A DNA stretch of 39,925 nt, taken from positions 1 through 39,925 of the forward strand of contig CAIMWA010000216.1 of assembly GCA_903845045.1 (NCBI GenBank), written 5' to 3'. The stretch is from an uncultured delta proteobacterium (GTDB taxonomy: Bacteria; Myxococcota_A; Polyangia; Polyangiales; Ga0077539). The notes under the pieces are model-generated. The model made no database searches. It had not been told where the DNA came from and saw nothing but the letters and a program-made list of their open reading frames with translations. Shown one piece after another: positions 1 to 9,036 of this stretch. The stretch's first letter is position 1. The number at the start of each line of letters is the position of its first letter. Made by a program: the position numbers and the translations under genes.

Positions 1-2
1 GC

Positions 3-3000
3 CGTGTCGCCGACCGTCTGCGCGAGCTTCGGACCGCCGCCGCCGCCGAGGCCGGGCTGCGCGTGTCGGCAGGCGACACCGACGGTGCGTGGGCGGCGGC
101 CGAAGTCTTTGCCACCGACGAGACCGAAGAGCCTGCGGCGCGCCTCGCGTTGATCGAAGACCTCGCCTCCACGGCCCCCGCGCCCGCGAGGGTGCGCGCG
201 GCGCGGCTCGCCCTGCGTGTGCGCGGGGGTCACACGCTGGCAGCCGCCGACCTCGACGACGCGCCGGACGACTCGACGCGGACGTTGCTCGAGGGAGAGG
301 CGTTGCTGCGAGCCGGTGCCGCCGCGCCGCTCGATGCGTGGCTCGCTCGCGTCCGCTCGGGAACCTCCGAGGTGGCCGCCAGCGTCGTCGGGCTTCGAGC
401 GGCCTACGATCGCGGTGAGGTTCCGACGGAGACGGAGGTTGCTGCGGTGAGCTCCGCGGGCGCACCGTTGCTCGAGGCGCGGCGTTGCGAGATCGGCGCG
501 CTCGCAGCGGTGGCGCGTCGCGAGATGGAGGCAGCGCGGCGGTGGCTCGCACGCTGGGACTCCCTTCCATCGTCGGTGGGCATCGCGGCGTCGCGACGCG
601 AGGGCGTGGGTGGCCTCGTCGCCCAGGCCGACGGCGATCTCTCCGCCGCGCGGTCCGCCTACGCGCGGGCCTGGGAGCTCGCGAGCCGCGACGGGGATGC
701 GAGGGCGGCGGCTGCTTGGTTGATGAACCTGGGCGCCGTCGGGCTCGAGCGTGGAGACCTCGGCGAGGCCCGCGGGGCGCTCCGCCGGGCGGCGGCGATG
801 TTCGGCGCGGCGGGCTCGACGGCGGCTGCGGGGCGCGCCGTCGCGAACCTCGCCTCGCTGTCGGTTTGGATCGGCGAACGCGACGACGCGGCGGCGCTGC
901 TCGCCGTCGCCCGGCAGGACGCGGAGGCCGGCAACGACCCGCTGACCGCGCGCTGGACCGACGCCATCGAGCGGGAGCTCTCGTCCTTCGATGCGACGTC
1001 GGAGCTGCCGGGCGCCGCGCTGCGCGCCCTCGGTGCAGGCGCCCTCGCCGCCGATGCCGACGCCCGCTGGGTGCTCGGGGCGGTGCGCGCCGGCGCCGAG
1101 GAAGCTGCGCTGCGTGGACTCCCGCCGGCTGCGGACGGCGATGGTCCGCTGACGGAGCTCGCGCGCTTGGCGTGCGCGGTGCGCTTTCATCCGCGACGCG
1201 GGTCCGTCGAGGCGGCGGAGGCGCGCGCGCGCCGCGCGGTGGAGTCGGACCCGAGCGTCGAACACGAGCTCCTGCTCCTCGCGTGCACCGAGGAGGCCGC
1301 CGAGGCCGCCGGCGACATCGCGCGCGCCGACGTGCTTCGCACGCGCCGACGGGATCGCGTGGACACGCTCGCGCGATCGCTCCCCGAAGCGCTTCGCCCC
1401 GCGTTCGTGGCCGCGCACGGGCCCCGCGTCGCGTCGCGCCGCCCGGAGGCTTCCTCTGCTGCGTCGGTGGTCGACGCCCGATGGCGATGGATGCTCGCGG
1501 TGCTGCAGCGTTTGCTCGAAGAGCCGCGGCTTCCGGCGCTCCTCGATCGCGTGATGGACGCCGTCATCGAGCTCACCGGCGCCTCGCGCGGCCTGCTTCT
1601 GTTGCGCGAGCGCGACGGCACGCTGCGGGTCCGCAACGCCCGCAACCTTGGCGCGCGGGACCTCGCGGACCCGGAGGCCGCGGTGTCGCGGACCATCGCC
1701 GAGCGTGTCGCCCGCGAGGGCTCGGCGTTGGTCACCGTCGACGCGGCGACGGACGGGCGCATCGACGGAGCGCGGAGCGTCGTGGGCCTGCGCCTCCGAT
1801 CGGTGCTCGCGGTGCCGTTGCGCGTTCGCGGCGAGGTGCTCGGCACGCTCTACGTGGACGACCGGCTGCGCGCCGGAGCCTTCGACGAACGGGCCGTGGA
1901 GCTCGCGCAGGCCTTCGCCGACGCGGCGGCGCTGGCCATCGACCACGCCCGTTCGCGGGCCGCCCTTCGGACGTCGCTCCGCAGGTCGGAGCAGCTCGCC
2001 GAGGAGCTCGAGCGCTCGGTGGCCCAGCAGCGCGCGGAGCTGGAGACCGCTCGGGCAGCCGCCGGCGATCGCGCGACCCGTGGACGCTACGGCGCCCTCG
2101 TCGGTCGCGGCGACGCGATGCGCGCGATGCTCGCGTTGGTCGATCGCGTGGCGCCCACCGCCATGCCGGTGCTGTTGCAGGGCGAGTCGGGCACGGGCAA
2201 GGAGCTCGTCGCCCGCGCGGTGCACGAGAACAGCCCGCGGGCCGCGCGCGCGTTCGTGGCCGAGAACTGCGGCGCGATTCCCGAGACGCTCCTCGAGAGC
2301 ACGCTCTTCGGACACGTGCGCGGGGCGTTCACCGGCGCGGACCGGCCGCGCGCCGGGCTCTTCGAGGCCGCCGACGGGGGAACGCTGTTCCTCGACGAGA
2401 TCGGGGAGATGTCGGCGTCGATGCAGTCGCGGCTGCTGCGCGTGCTGCAGGACGGCGAGGTGCGTCCAGTGGGCGGCGACAAGACCCGTCGCGTCGACGT
2501 GCGCGTCATCGCGGCGACGCACCGCGACCTGCAGGACATGGTCGCCCGCGGGCTCTTTCGCGAGGACCTCTACTACCGCCTCGCCGTGCTCGTGGTGCGG
2601 GTGCCCGCGCTGCGAGACCGACGCGAAGACGTCCCCGAGCTGGTAGCCCATTTCCTACGGGAGTCGGCCCGTCCGTCGGCCGGCGTGGACCGCGCCGCCC
2701 TCGCCGCGCTGTCGTCTGCGCCGTGGCCCGGGAACGTGCGGCAGCTCCGAAACGAGGTGCTGCGGGCGGTGGTGCTCTCGGAGGACACGATCCGTCCCGA
2801 GCACCTCACCGTCGCCATCGCCGCCGGGGCTCGACCGCGCACGGACGCGGCGCCCGGCTCGGACCTGCGCAACGCCGTCGAGGACGTCGAGCGAACGATG
2901 GTGGTGCAGGCCCTCGCCGCGCACGGCGGGAACCAGACCCGCGCCGCCAAGGCCCTCGGGCTCTCACGCTTCGGTTTGCAGAAGAAGCTTCGTCGGCTGG

Positions 3001-3038
3001 GGATCACCGCGCGCCCGACGGCGGCGCGGGAGGGGTGA
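3..3038 (+). CDS. Sigma-54-dependent transcriptional activator with TPR and GAF domains (5' partial)
   Basis: This is an enhancer-binding activator of RNA polymerase-sigma54. Residue numbers count from the GTG at 63. Residues about 1-450 are alanine-rich helical repeats of TPR type. A GAF-like sensor spans about 475-645 and is followed by a short coiled coil. The AAA+ domain starts near 679, with Walker A GESGTGKE at 707, the sigma54-contact motif GAFTGA at 754-759 and Walker B-type LFLDEIGEM. A Fis-type helix-turn-helix (NQTRAAKALGLSRFGLQKKL) lies near 950-970. All motifs needed for ATP hydrolysis and sigma54 contact are intact. The reading frame stays open upstream of 63 to the window edge and encodes TPR-like sequence (RVADRLRELRTAAAA), so the GTG at 63 is probably internal. 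Myxobacterial relatives often begin with a Ser/Thr kinase or FHA domain, but nothing of that is visible here. It converges on the superoxide dismutase gene 3 bp away. The target genes are unknown. Confidence 0.93.
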   Translation, partial: RVADRLRELRTAAAAEAGLRVSAGDTDGAWAAAEVFATDETEEPAARLALIEDLASTAPAPARVRAARLALRVRGGHTLAAADLDDAPDDSTRTLLEGEALLRAGAAAPLDAWLARVRSGTSEVAASVVGLRAAYDRGEVPTETEVAAVSSAGAPLLEARRCEIGALAAVARREMEAARRWLARWDSLPSSVGIAASRREGVGGLVAQADGDLSAARSAYARAWELASRDGDARAAAAWLMNLGAVGLERGDLGEARGALRRAAAMFGAAGSTAAAGRAVANLASLSVWIGERDDAAALLAVARQDAEAGNDPLTARWTDAIERELSSFDATSELPGAALRALGAGALAADADARWVLGAVRAGAEEAALRGLPPAADGDGPLTELARLACAVRFHPRRGSVEAAEARARRAVESDPSVEHELLLLACTEEAAEAAGDIARADVLRTRRRDRVDTLARSLPEALRPAFVAAHGPRVASRRPEASSAASVVDARWRWMLAVLQRLLEEPRLPALLDRVMDAVIELTGASRGLLLLRERDGTLRVRNARNLGARDLADPEAAVSRTIAERVAREGSALVTVDAATDGRIDGARSVVGLRLRSVLAVPLRVRGEVLGTLYVDDRLRAGAFDERAVELAQAFADAAALAIDHARSRAALRTSLRRSEQLAEELERSVAQQRAELETARAAAGDRATRGRYGALVGRGDAMRAMLALVDRVAPTAMPVLLQGESGTGKELVARAVHENSPRAARAFVAENCGAIPETLLESTLFGHVRGAFTGADRPRAGLFEAADGGTLFLDEIGEMSASMQSRLLRVLQDGEVRPVGGDKTRRVDVRVIAATHRDLQDMVARGLFREDLYYRLAVLVVRVPALRDRREDVPELVAHFLRESARPSAGVDRAALAALSSAPWPGNVRQLRNEVLRAVVLSEDTIRPEHLTVAIAAGARPRTDAAPGSDLRNAVEDVERTMVVQALAAHGGNQTRAAKALGLSRFGLQKKLRRLGITARPTAAREG

Positions 3039-3041
3039 ACG

Positions 3042-3644
3042 TCAGACCGCGGCGCCGAGCTTGCGGAGCCGGCCTTCGATGACGCTCCAGTCGAGACCGG
3101 AGAGCACCGCCTCGACGTACTTGGCCTTGCCGGCCTGGTAGTCGAAGAAGTACGCGTGCTCCCACGCGTCGACGGCGCCGACGACGTGCACGTTGGCGAA
3201 GAGCCCGACGTGGTGCTCGGACTGCACGAGGTTGTGCAGCAGCTTGCCGGTGCCCGCGTCGTACGCAAGGAGCGTCCAGCCGTGCGAGCTGAGCAGGCAC
3301 GCCTTGGCGTCGGCGAGCCACGCGTCGACGCTGCCGAAGGAGTCGGCGAGGAGCTTGCGAGTGCCTTCGCCGGCAGCCTTGGAGCCGTCGCCGAGGTTCT
3401 CGAAATACAGCTCGTGGAGCACCGTGCCGTTGAACGCCACGGGCTCGCGGCGGCGCAGCTCGGAGTAGTCGTTGAAGCTGTAGTTCGCGGCGCCGCGATC
3501 GGCCGTCGCGAGGCGCGTGGTGATCTCGTTGAGCTTGTTGACGTAGCCCTTGTAGAGCGAGAGGTGCGCGGTCAACTGGGCGTCCGAGAGCCCCTTGACG
3601 TGTCCGCCGAGGAGGTGATCGAAGTTCTTCGGTTCGCGAGCCAT
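3042..3644 (-). CDS. Superoxide dismutase, Fe/Mn family
   Basis: This 200-residue protein disproportionates superoxide to oxygen and hydrogen peroxide. Probable metal ligands are His27, His77 (in VLHELYF), Asp159 and His163 (in DAWEHAYFFDY). The C-terminal signature DxWEHAY is clear. The N-terminal half is divergent: the usual HHxKHHxxYVN segment reads AHLSLYKGYVNKLN, leaving one histidine, which sits one residue closer to YVN than the classical ligand. The length is normal for the family. The ATG at 3644 is preferred because it begins directly at the SOD fold and has a purine-rich AAGAGAA upstream; an in-frame extension to 3755 is unrelated low-complexity sequence. No signal peptide is seen, so the enzyme is probably cytoplasmic. 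Iron versus manganese preference cannot be read from the sequence with confidence. It is the last gene of a long minus-strand run, separated from the preceding gene by 132 bp that contain a strong hairpin, so it may have its own promoter. Confidence 0.93.
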   Translation of the reverse strand: MAREPKNFDHLLGGHVKGLSDAQLTAHLSLYKGYVNKLNEITTRLATADRGAANYSFNDYSELRRREPVAFNGTVLHELYFENLGDGSKAAGEGTRKLLADSFGSVDAWLADAKACLLSSHGWTLLAYDAGTGKLLHNLVQSEHHVGLFANVHVVGAVDAWEHAYFFDYQAGKAKYVEAVLSGLDWSVIEGRLRKLGAAV

Positions 3645-3687
3645 GGCGATGGTTCTCTTTCCGCTTGCGCGTTGGTCGTGGGGTGAA

Positions 3688-3716
3688 CCGCGGAGGGCGC
3701 CGGGCGCTCTCCGCGG
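3688..3716 (-). terminator. Strong hairpin upstream of sod (terminator or leader structure)
   Basis: A perfect 8-bp inverted repeat (CCGCGGAG at 3688-3695 and CTCCGCGG at 3709-3716) extends inward by a G-T wobble and three more GC pairs to a 5-nt loop. It lies 61 to 89 nt beyond the stop of the preceding minus-strand gene and 44 to 72 nt before the sod start. No T-tract follows, so intrinsic termination is uncertain. A weak promoter match on the minus strand (TTGCGC, 17 nt, GATACC) lies upstream of it. If that promoter is real, the hairpin would be in the sod mRNA leader. A second small inverted repeat, GGAGG-TAT-CCTCC, sits at 3724-3736. Confidence 0.4.
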
Positions 3717-3776
3717 AGGAGCCGGAGGTATCCTCCCGCCCCCGCCCCGGCGCAACTCCCGCCGACGCTCGAACGG

Positions 3777-5558
3777 TCAGCGCCGCGGGCGCCGCTCGAT
3801 CACGACGAGCTGCGTGCCGAGGGTCCCGGCCACGAGCGCCCCGTCGTCGGTGATCGTGAGGTCCCGGAGCTGCGCGGTGCGCCCCTCGAGGCCCTCGACG
3901 GGCCGAAGACGCCACCCTCCGACGCCGCGCACCCAGATGCCATCGGCGCCAGGGAGGACGATCCAGCGGCCGTTGCGGCTCGCGGCGCTGCCCGCGGCGC
4001 ACCCTGCGGCGATGGCTTCGCTGAGCCGCACGGGCGCCGACGCCGTCGCACCGAAGAACCACGGCCGCCCGTCCACCGCCACGAGGAGGCGGTCGCGCAC
4101 GGCGCAGAGCACCTGACCCACCGGGGGCGCCAGCACCCGCGCAGCCTCCGGCGCCGCATCGCAACGTGCCTCTCCCGCAGCGGCGACGCGGGCCCGGGAC
4201 GCCCAGAGCGCGAGACCCGGCGGCAGCGCCGTCGCCGACGCGTCGAGGGGCTCGCACGTCCGCGTGACGTCACAGAGCACCGCCGCGACGCCGTCGCAGC
4301 GCGCGGCGACGCCCACGACCACCGAACCTGCGATGGATGCCAGCAGCGCTCGGAGGACGACGGGCTCGGCGGGCGTCACGTCGAAGGCCGCGAGGCCGAC
4401 GCGCGCACTGGTCGCACCGCGGAGCACCAAGGCCGTCGGCGCGACGGGCACGTCGAAGGCGACGACCCCGGTGCGCGCCGGCACCGCAGCGTCGAGTTGC
4501 GAGGCGACGAAAGGACCGAGCCGCGCCCGCCAGCCGCGATCGAACTGGGTGGTCCGACGCAGCGCGCGCTCGAGGTCCGGCCATGCCGCTCCGCTCGTCC
4601 CGTCCGAAGCGAGGGCTCGCGCCGCCCGCTCCGCCGCCGGAACCTCGCCGAGCGCGAGAAGCGCGTGGACACGCGCGGTGCCGCGTTCCAAAGCTCCGCC
4701 GACGACCCCACAGGCGACACCTCGTGCTCCGTCGATGACCAGACCCGGCGCGCCCTCTTCGACGCACCCGAGACGGCGGAGTGCTTCGAGGTCGTCGACG
4801 CGCGCGAGCGCCGCATCGCCCCCGCCACGCATCACGCGAAGTGCTTGCACCGCGGCCCCGAGCGATGCGGCCGGCTCTGCGACGTCGCGCGACAACGCTC
4901 CGCCACGGTCGACCCACCGAAGCCGCAGCGCGGCCGAGCGAACGCGGGTCGTCACGACGAGCTCGTCGACACCGTCGCCGTCGGCGTCATCGGCGACGAG
5001 ATCGAGCGACACGCCGGCCGAGGCGCCCTCGAGGGCGGCCCGAGAACGCACGCGAGGTGTCGCGCCGCGCGCGATCCATCGTCCTTCGATGCGGGGTCCG
5101 CCAGGACCGGCGCAGGTCGCGACGAGGGTCACCGAGCGCGGCGACGTCGCCCGCAGCGTCGCAACGTCGCACCCCGTCGCGCCCGGAGCGGTCGCGGCAA
5201 CCGGCTCGGGGCGCAGCGCACCGCCCGCGGCGGAGACGCGCAGGAGGTCCATCGGCTCGCCGGCGAGGCCGACACGGTAGATCCACGCCTCGGGGCTCGG
5301 AGCGCCGATCTCGAGAACGGCGACGAAGCGTTCCGTGGGCGCGGCCTCGAAGCGCTGCCCAGCCACCGTGACCGCGCGTCCGTCGCCCGCCACCGGAGAC
5401 GATGCGACGGCATCGAAGGACGGCGCGTCCGCGTGTGCGTCGGCGGCCTCGACGCGGGCGACGACGCCTCCCTCGAAGTCGACCCTGGGCGGCGCGCGGC
5501 GGCACATGGACGTCCCGAGCGACGTCAGCACCGCGCCCGCGACCCAAGGCCGGATCAC
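3777..5558 (-). CDS. Secreted hypothetical protein coupled to RNase R
   Basis: This 593-residue protein has no family I can name. The start is the GTG at 5558, which overlaps the RNase R stop by 4 bp (GTGA), so the two are probably translationally coupled. The N-terminus (VIRPWVAGAVLTSLGTSMC) is hydrophobic with a cysteine at position 19. It may be an export signal, but the lipobox is imperfect. The middle contains a DADGDGVDELVV segment near residue 190, typical of calcium-binding loops in FG-GAP or VCBS-type propellers. The rest alternates short beta-strand-like segments with alanine-rich stretches, and the C-terminus (LRDLTITDDGALVAGTLGTQ) again looks like a propeller blade. Together with the beta-propeller gene upstream, this suggests an extracytoplasmic beta-propeller protein. 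That is inference from composition and short motifs only. Reading further upstream in this frame runs antiparallel-frame sequence through the RNase R gene and is not coding. Confidence 0.72.
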   Translation of the reverse strand: MIRPWVAGAVLTSLGTSMCRRAPPRVDFEGGVVARVEAADAHADAPSFDAVASSPVAGDGRAVTVAGQRFEAAPTERFVAVLEIGAPSPEAWIYRVGLAGEPMDLLRVSAAGGALRPEPVAATAPGATGCDVATLRATSPRSVTLVATCAGPGGPRIEGRWIARGATPRVRSRAALEGASAGVSLDLVADDADGDGVDELVVTTRVRSAALRLRWVDRGGALSRDVAEPAASLGAAVQALRVMRGGGDAALARVDDLEALRRLGCVEEGAPGLVIDGARGVACGVVGGALERGTARVHALLALGEVPAAERAARALASDGTSGAAWPDLERALRRTTQFDRGWRARLGPFVASQLDAAVPARTGVVAFDVPVAPTALVLRGATSARVGLAAFDVTPAEPVVLRALLASIAGSVVVGVAARCDGVAAVLCDVTRTCEPLDASATALPPGLALWASRARVAAAGEARCDAAPEAARVLAPPVGQVLCAVRDRLLVAVDGRPWFFGATASAPVRLSEAIAAGCAAGSAASRNGRWIVLPGADGIWVRGVGGWRLRPVEGLEGRTAQLRDLTITDDGALVAGTLGTQLVVIERRPRR

Positions 5559-7825
5559 CGCCTGCGCCCCTTCTTCACGGCGCGCTTCGCCGATTTCGCC
5601 GCCTGCTTCGCAGCCTTCTTCGTCGCGCGGGGATCGAAGCTCTTGGCGTCCCGGGTCTGCCGCGGCGCGCGGAGCCGCAGGGCCTCGCGAGCGTCCGGGG
5701 CGAGCCGCGCGAGGACGGAGCGCCGCGCCATCGACACCTCGGAGATCTCGACGGCGACGACCTGCCCGACCTCGAAGGTCATGCCCGTGCGCGACGAACG
5801 AATCCGGAGGCCGAGGTCGTCGGTGTCCCACGCACCGCTCGACACCGACTCCACGGGCACCACCACGGTCAGGAACGGCGCGTCGAGGTCCAGGTACACC
5901 GACGACGCGCTGAAGCCGTTCACCGTCGCCTCGAAGCGCTCGCCGACGTGCTTGCGGGCGACCTCGCAGCGGTAGAGGTCCAGCACCTCGCGTTCGACCT
6001 CGACGGCGCGGCGCTCGAGCCGCGAGCAGTCCGCCGCAACGGCAGCGAGGGTGTCGGGCGACGGGGGACGCTCCCCGGGACGCGCCCGGAGCGCCCGTCG
6101 CAGCTCGCGGTGTACGAGCAGGTCCGGGTAACGACGGATCGGCGACGTGAAGTGCAGGTAGGCTTCGGCGGCGAGGCCGTGGTGCGTCGCGACCTGCTCG
6201 CTGTAGCGCGCCTGCGGCATCGCCCGCAGCAGGAGCATGCCGAGCACCCTCGCCTCGGGCTTTCCCTGCAGCTCGCGGAGGAACCGGGAGAGCACCGCCG
6301 GGGCGTCGCGCAGGTCGTCGAGCTCCACCGGGTGCCCGAGGGTCTGCGCCGCCGCGAGAAAGCGCTGGAACGCCTCGCCCTGCGGTCCGCCATGGACGCG
6401 GTAGATGGCGCCGAGCCCGTTCGCCACGCAATGCGCCGCCACGGCCTCGTTGGCGAGGAGCATGAGGTCTTCGATGAGCGCGTAGGCGCGACGCACGCCG
6501 GGGTCGCGGCGGCTCTGGACGATGTCCACGGGCGTGACGCCGTCGTCGGCGAAGCGCACCCGCCCCTCGGGGAGATCGAAGTCCATCGCGCCGCGTCGCA
6601 TGCGACGGGCACGCAGCACGGCCGCACACTTGTCGGCCTCGACGATGCCTTCGTGGAGCGCCGGGGTCAGCGGGGCGGGCGTTCCCTCGGTGGTCCAACC
6701 CATGGCCGCGGCGACCCCGCCGTACGTGAGCCGCGCTTGCGAGCGCATCACGGCCTCGGCGAAGTCGACGGAGCGCACAGCGCCGTCACCGCCGACCTCG
6801 GCGAAGACGGCGAGGCACAATCGATCCTCGCCGGGGAGCAGCGACGCGATGCGTCCGGAGATCTCTCGCGGCAGCATCGCGATGGCGCGGTCGGGGAGAT
6901 AGACGCTGGTGCCGCGCGTCGACGCCATGGCATCGAGGGCGCTGCCCGTCGTCACGTACGACGACACGTCGGCGATGGCGACGATGACGTCCCAGCCGCC
7001 GCCCGGACGCGCGCGAACGCAGACCGCGTCGTCGTGATCGCGGGCGTCGTCAGGGTCGATGGTCGCGAGGAGCTCGTCGCGGAGGTCCCGCCGACCGGTC
7101 CAATGCTCGGCCTCGACGACCTGCGGGAGTCGCGCGAGCTCGGCCTCGACGGCCTCCGGCGGCGGAACGTCGATGCCCTCGCGCAGCAGCACCTTCTGGA
7201 CCTCGACGGCCAGCGTTCCCGCCGCACCGAGCACCAGGCTCACGCGCCCGGCGGGGTTCTCGCCGGAGAACGCAGGCCACCGCTCGATGGTCACCACGAC
7301 GCTCTCGCCGTCGCGGGCGTTGCCGACGTCCGTCACGACGATGGGCCCCCGCACGCGGGGATCGTCGGGCTCGGCCCAGGCCCCGGCGGCGCGGCTTCGA
7401 AGCGTGCACGGAACCGTCGCGGCGCGCCGTTGGAGCACCTCGCACACGAGCCCGTCACGCCCCCGCGGTCCGGGGTGGGCGACCGCCTCGACGAGGTCGC
7501 CGTGCATCGCGCCGAGCACGCCCGTGGGAGGCACGAAGACGTCGCCGCGACCGTCGTTGGCCTCGATGAACGCAAAGCCGCGGGGGTGCTGCACGAAGCG
7601 GCCTTGCACGCGCGTCCCGACGTCCTTCGGAAGGCGGTAACGACCGCCGGGGAGCAGGTGCACGAGCCCCTTCTCCGCCATGCGCTCGAGCGCCTCGGAG
7701 ACCTCGTGCCGTGCCGCGGGACCGAGGCCCAGCGCCGCCACCACTTCCATTCCGTGCATAGCGCGCGGAGCGTGCTCCTGCAGCACGCCAAGGAGCGTGC
7801 CGTCGTCCAGCTTCCGTCGCGTCAT
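5555..7825 (-). CDS. rnr: Ribonuclease R (RNase II/R family 3'-5' exoribonuclease)
   Basis: This 756-residue processive 3'-to-5' exoribonuclease degrades structured RNA in the cytoplasm. An N-terminal helix-turn-helix-like region (1-60) and cold-shock OB folds (about 65-220) precede the RNB catalytic domain (about 240-560). The catalytic signature TIDPDDARDHDDAV is at 255-268, with the metal-binding aspartates present; the family consensus usually has Phe where this one has His. Other RNB motifs are visible (YVTTGSALD, SVYLPDRAIAMLP, AEAYLHFTSPIRRYPDLLVHR). An S1 domain occupies about 630-715, and the protein ends in a lysine/arginine-rich tail, as many RNase R proteins do. The ATG at 7825 has a TAGGAA Shine-Dalgarno-like stretch upstream. 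It lies 34 bp after a beta-propeller gene and overlaps the next gene by 4 bp. Confidence 0.96.
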   Translation of the reverse strand: MTRRKLDDGTLLGVLQEHAPRAMHGMEVVAALGLGPAARHEVSEALERMAEKGLVHLLPGGRYRLPKDVGTRVQGRFVQHPRGFAFIEANDGRGDVFVPPTGVLGAMHGDLVEAVAHPGPRGRDGLVCEVLQRRAATVPCTLRSRAAGAWAEPDDPRVRGPIVVTDVGNARDGESVVVTIERWPAFSGENPAGRVSLVLGAAGTLAVEVQKVLLREGIDVPPPEAVEAELARLPQVVEAEHWTGRRDLRDELLATIDPDDARDHDDAVCVRARPGGGWDVIVAIADVSSYVTTGSALDAMASTRGTSVYLPDRAIAMLPREISGRIASLLPGEDRLCLAVFAEVGGDGAVRSVDFAEAVMRSQARLTYGGVAAAMGWTTEGTPAPLTPALHEGIVEADKCAAVLRARRMRRGAMDFDLPEGRVRFADDGVTPVDIVQSRRDPGVRRAYALIEDLMLLANEAVAAHCVANGLGAIYRVHGGPQGEAFQRFLAAAQTLGHPVELDDLRDAPAVLSRFLRELQGKPEARVLGMLLLRAMPQARYSEQVATHHGLAAEAYLHFTSPIRRYPDLLVHRELRRALRARPGERPPSPDTLAAVAADCSRLERRAVEVEREVLDLYRCEVARKHVGERFEATVNGFSASSVYLDLDAPFLTVVVPVESVSSGAWDTDDLGLRIRSSRTGMTFEVGQVVAVEISEVSMARRSVLARLAPDAREALRLRAPRQTRDAKSFDPRATKKAAKQAAKSAKRAVKKGRRR

Positions 7826-7859
7826 GATGCGCGGATTCCTACGCGCCGGCCCCCGCAGG

Positions 7860-9029
7860 TCAAGGCGCGACGGGCGCGGCGTCGCCGATCGCGTGGAGCG
7901 CTCCGTCGTCGGCGCCCACGACGAGCAGTCCGTCGGCGAGCAACGCCGGGCCGCTGTCGACGTCGGCGCCGACGTTCACGCGCCACGCTTCGACGCCGTC
8001 GGGCGCGATGGCGTGCACGGCGTCGTCTTCGCTCCCGACGTAGGTCCAGCCGTCGCGGTCGATGCACGCTCGCGATCGCACGGCCCCGAAGGTGCGCACG
8101 GCGAAGACGCGCGATCCGTCGTCGCCGCGAAGGCCGTAGACGTTGCCGTCCTCGGCGCCGACGACGACGACCCCATCGCCGCGAAGCGCCGGCGTCGAAC
8201 GGACGCCGAGGGAGCGCGCGGCACCGTCGGTCCTGAACGACCAGCGGGCCTCGCCGTCGCGTCCGAAGCGGCGCACGGTCCCGTCTGCGACGCCCACGAT
8301 GAAGCCCCCGTCGGGCATCGCGAGCACGCCGCCGTAGGCGAAGCCGCCGAGCTCGACGCGACGCTCGAGAGTCCCCGACCTCGCGTCGAGGACCGCCACG
8401 GATCCGCGCATTTCCGCAACGAACACGCGAGCGTCCGCCTCCGCCGGGGCGCCGAAGGCATGACCCGCGAGCGTCGTGGTCCACCGCAGCGTCCCGTCGA
8501 GGGAGTACGCGCGAGCGTCTCCGGACACGGCGAGCACGGTGCCGCCGTCGATGACCAGCAACGGCGCGTCGAGGTCCTGCGGAACGATCGCCCGCCAGCG
8601 CTCTTCGCCGCGCCCGGCCAGCCCGAACGCCTCGCGCGCGTCGCTGCCGCCGAACACCAGATCACCGTGCACGGCCGGCGACGCGAAGACCCTCGAGCGT
8701 CGACGGCTCGACCAGCGAACCACCCCCGTCGCGTCCACCGCGACGACGGTGCCGTCCACGGACCCGACGACGGCCCAGCCCTCGGCGTTGCGCACCGGCG
8801 ACGCGAAGACGCGATGGCCCGTGCGAACGGCCCAGCGGAGCGCCGCAGGCCCGTGCGGCCCGCGGAGCAGCGTCCCGCCGGAGCCCCGGGACGGGGTCCG
8901 GAAGTCGCTGTGGTACGCGCCGGCAGCCGTTCTCGTCGCGGCCGCGTGACGCGGACTCTGCGGGCGGGCCGGTCCCAGCGCTGCGAAGACGACGAGCGCC
9001 GCGAGCGCCGCGCGACGGACTCGGGCCAT
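7860..9029 (-). CDS. PQQ-like beta-propeller repeat protein, exported
   Basis: This 389-residue protein begins with a basic, hydrophobic signal peptide (MARVRRAALAALVVFAALG). The rest is a series of about seven repeats of the outer-membrane-assembly BamB or PQQ-enzyme type: each blade has the pattern V-hydrophobic-GS/GAxDGxVxAxD (for example VVGSVDGTVVAVDA, VVVGAEDGNVYGLR, YVGSEDDAVHAIA, VVGADDGALHAIG). There are no quinoprotein dehydrogenase catalytic residues that I can point to, so it is better called a propeller scaffold or binding protein than an enzyme. BamB is only a fold-level comparison, and there is no lipobox. The ATG at 9029 follows the stop of the upstream TPR gene by 7 bp, so the two are probably cotranscribed. 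RNase R follows after 34 bp. Confidence 0.85.
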   Translation of the reverse strand: MARVRRAALAALVVFAALGPARPQSPRHAAATRTAAGAYHSDFRTPSRGSGGTLLRGPHGPAALRWAVRTGHRVFASPVRNAEGWAVVGSVDGTVVAVDATGVVRWSSRRRSRVFASPAVHGDLVFGGSDAREAFGLAGRGEERWRAIVPQDLDAPLLVIDGGTVLAVSGDARAYSLDGTLRWTTTLAGHAFGAPAEADARVFVAEMRGSVAVLDARSGTLERRVELGGFAYGGVLAMPDGGFIVGVADGTVRRFGRDGEARWSFRTDGAARSLGVRSTPALRGDGVVVVGAEDGNVYGLRGDDGSRVFAVRTFGAVRSRACIDRDGWTYVGSEDDAVHAIAPDGVEAWRVNVGADVDSGPALLADGLLVVGADDGALHAIGDAAPVAP

Positions 9030-9036
9030 CGCCGGC

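Noticed and set aside
63..65. GTG as true start of the sigma-54 activator
   Set aside because: The frame continues upstream without a stop to the window edge and encodes TPR-like helical sequence, so the gene most likely begins outside the window.
5559..6698. N-terminal extension of the hypothetical protein into the RNase R gene
   Set aside because: The extension lies out of frame inside a clear RNase R coding region and is arginine-rich low-complexity sequence; the GTG at 5558 with a 4-bp overlap is a better start.
5402..8236. A 944-residue plus-strand open frame across RNase R
   Set aside because: It crosses several real minus-strand genes and their boundaries, and its sequence is a compositional shadow.
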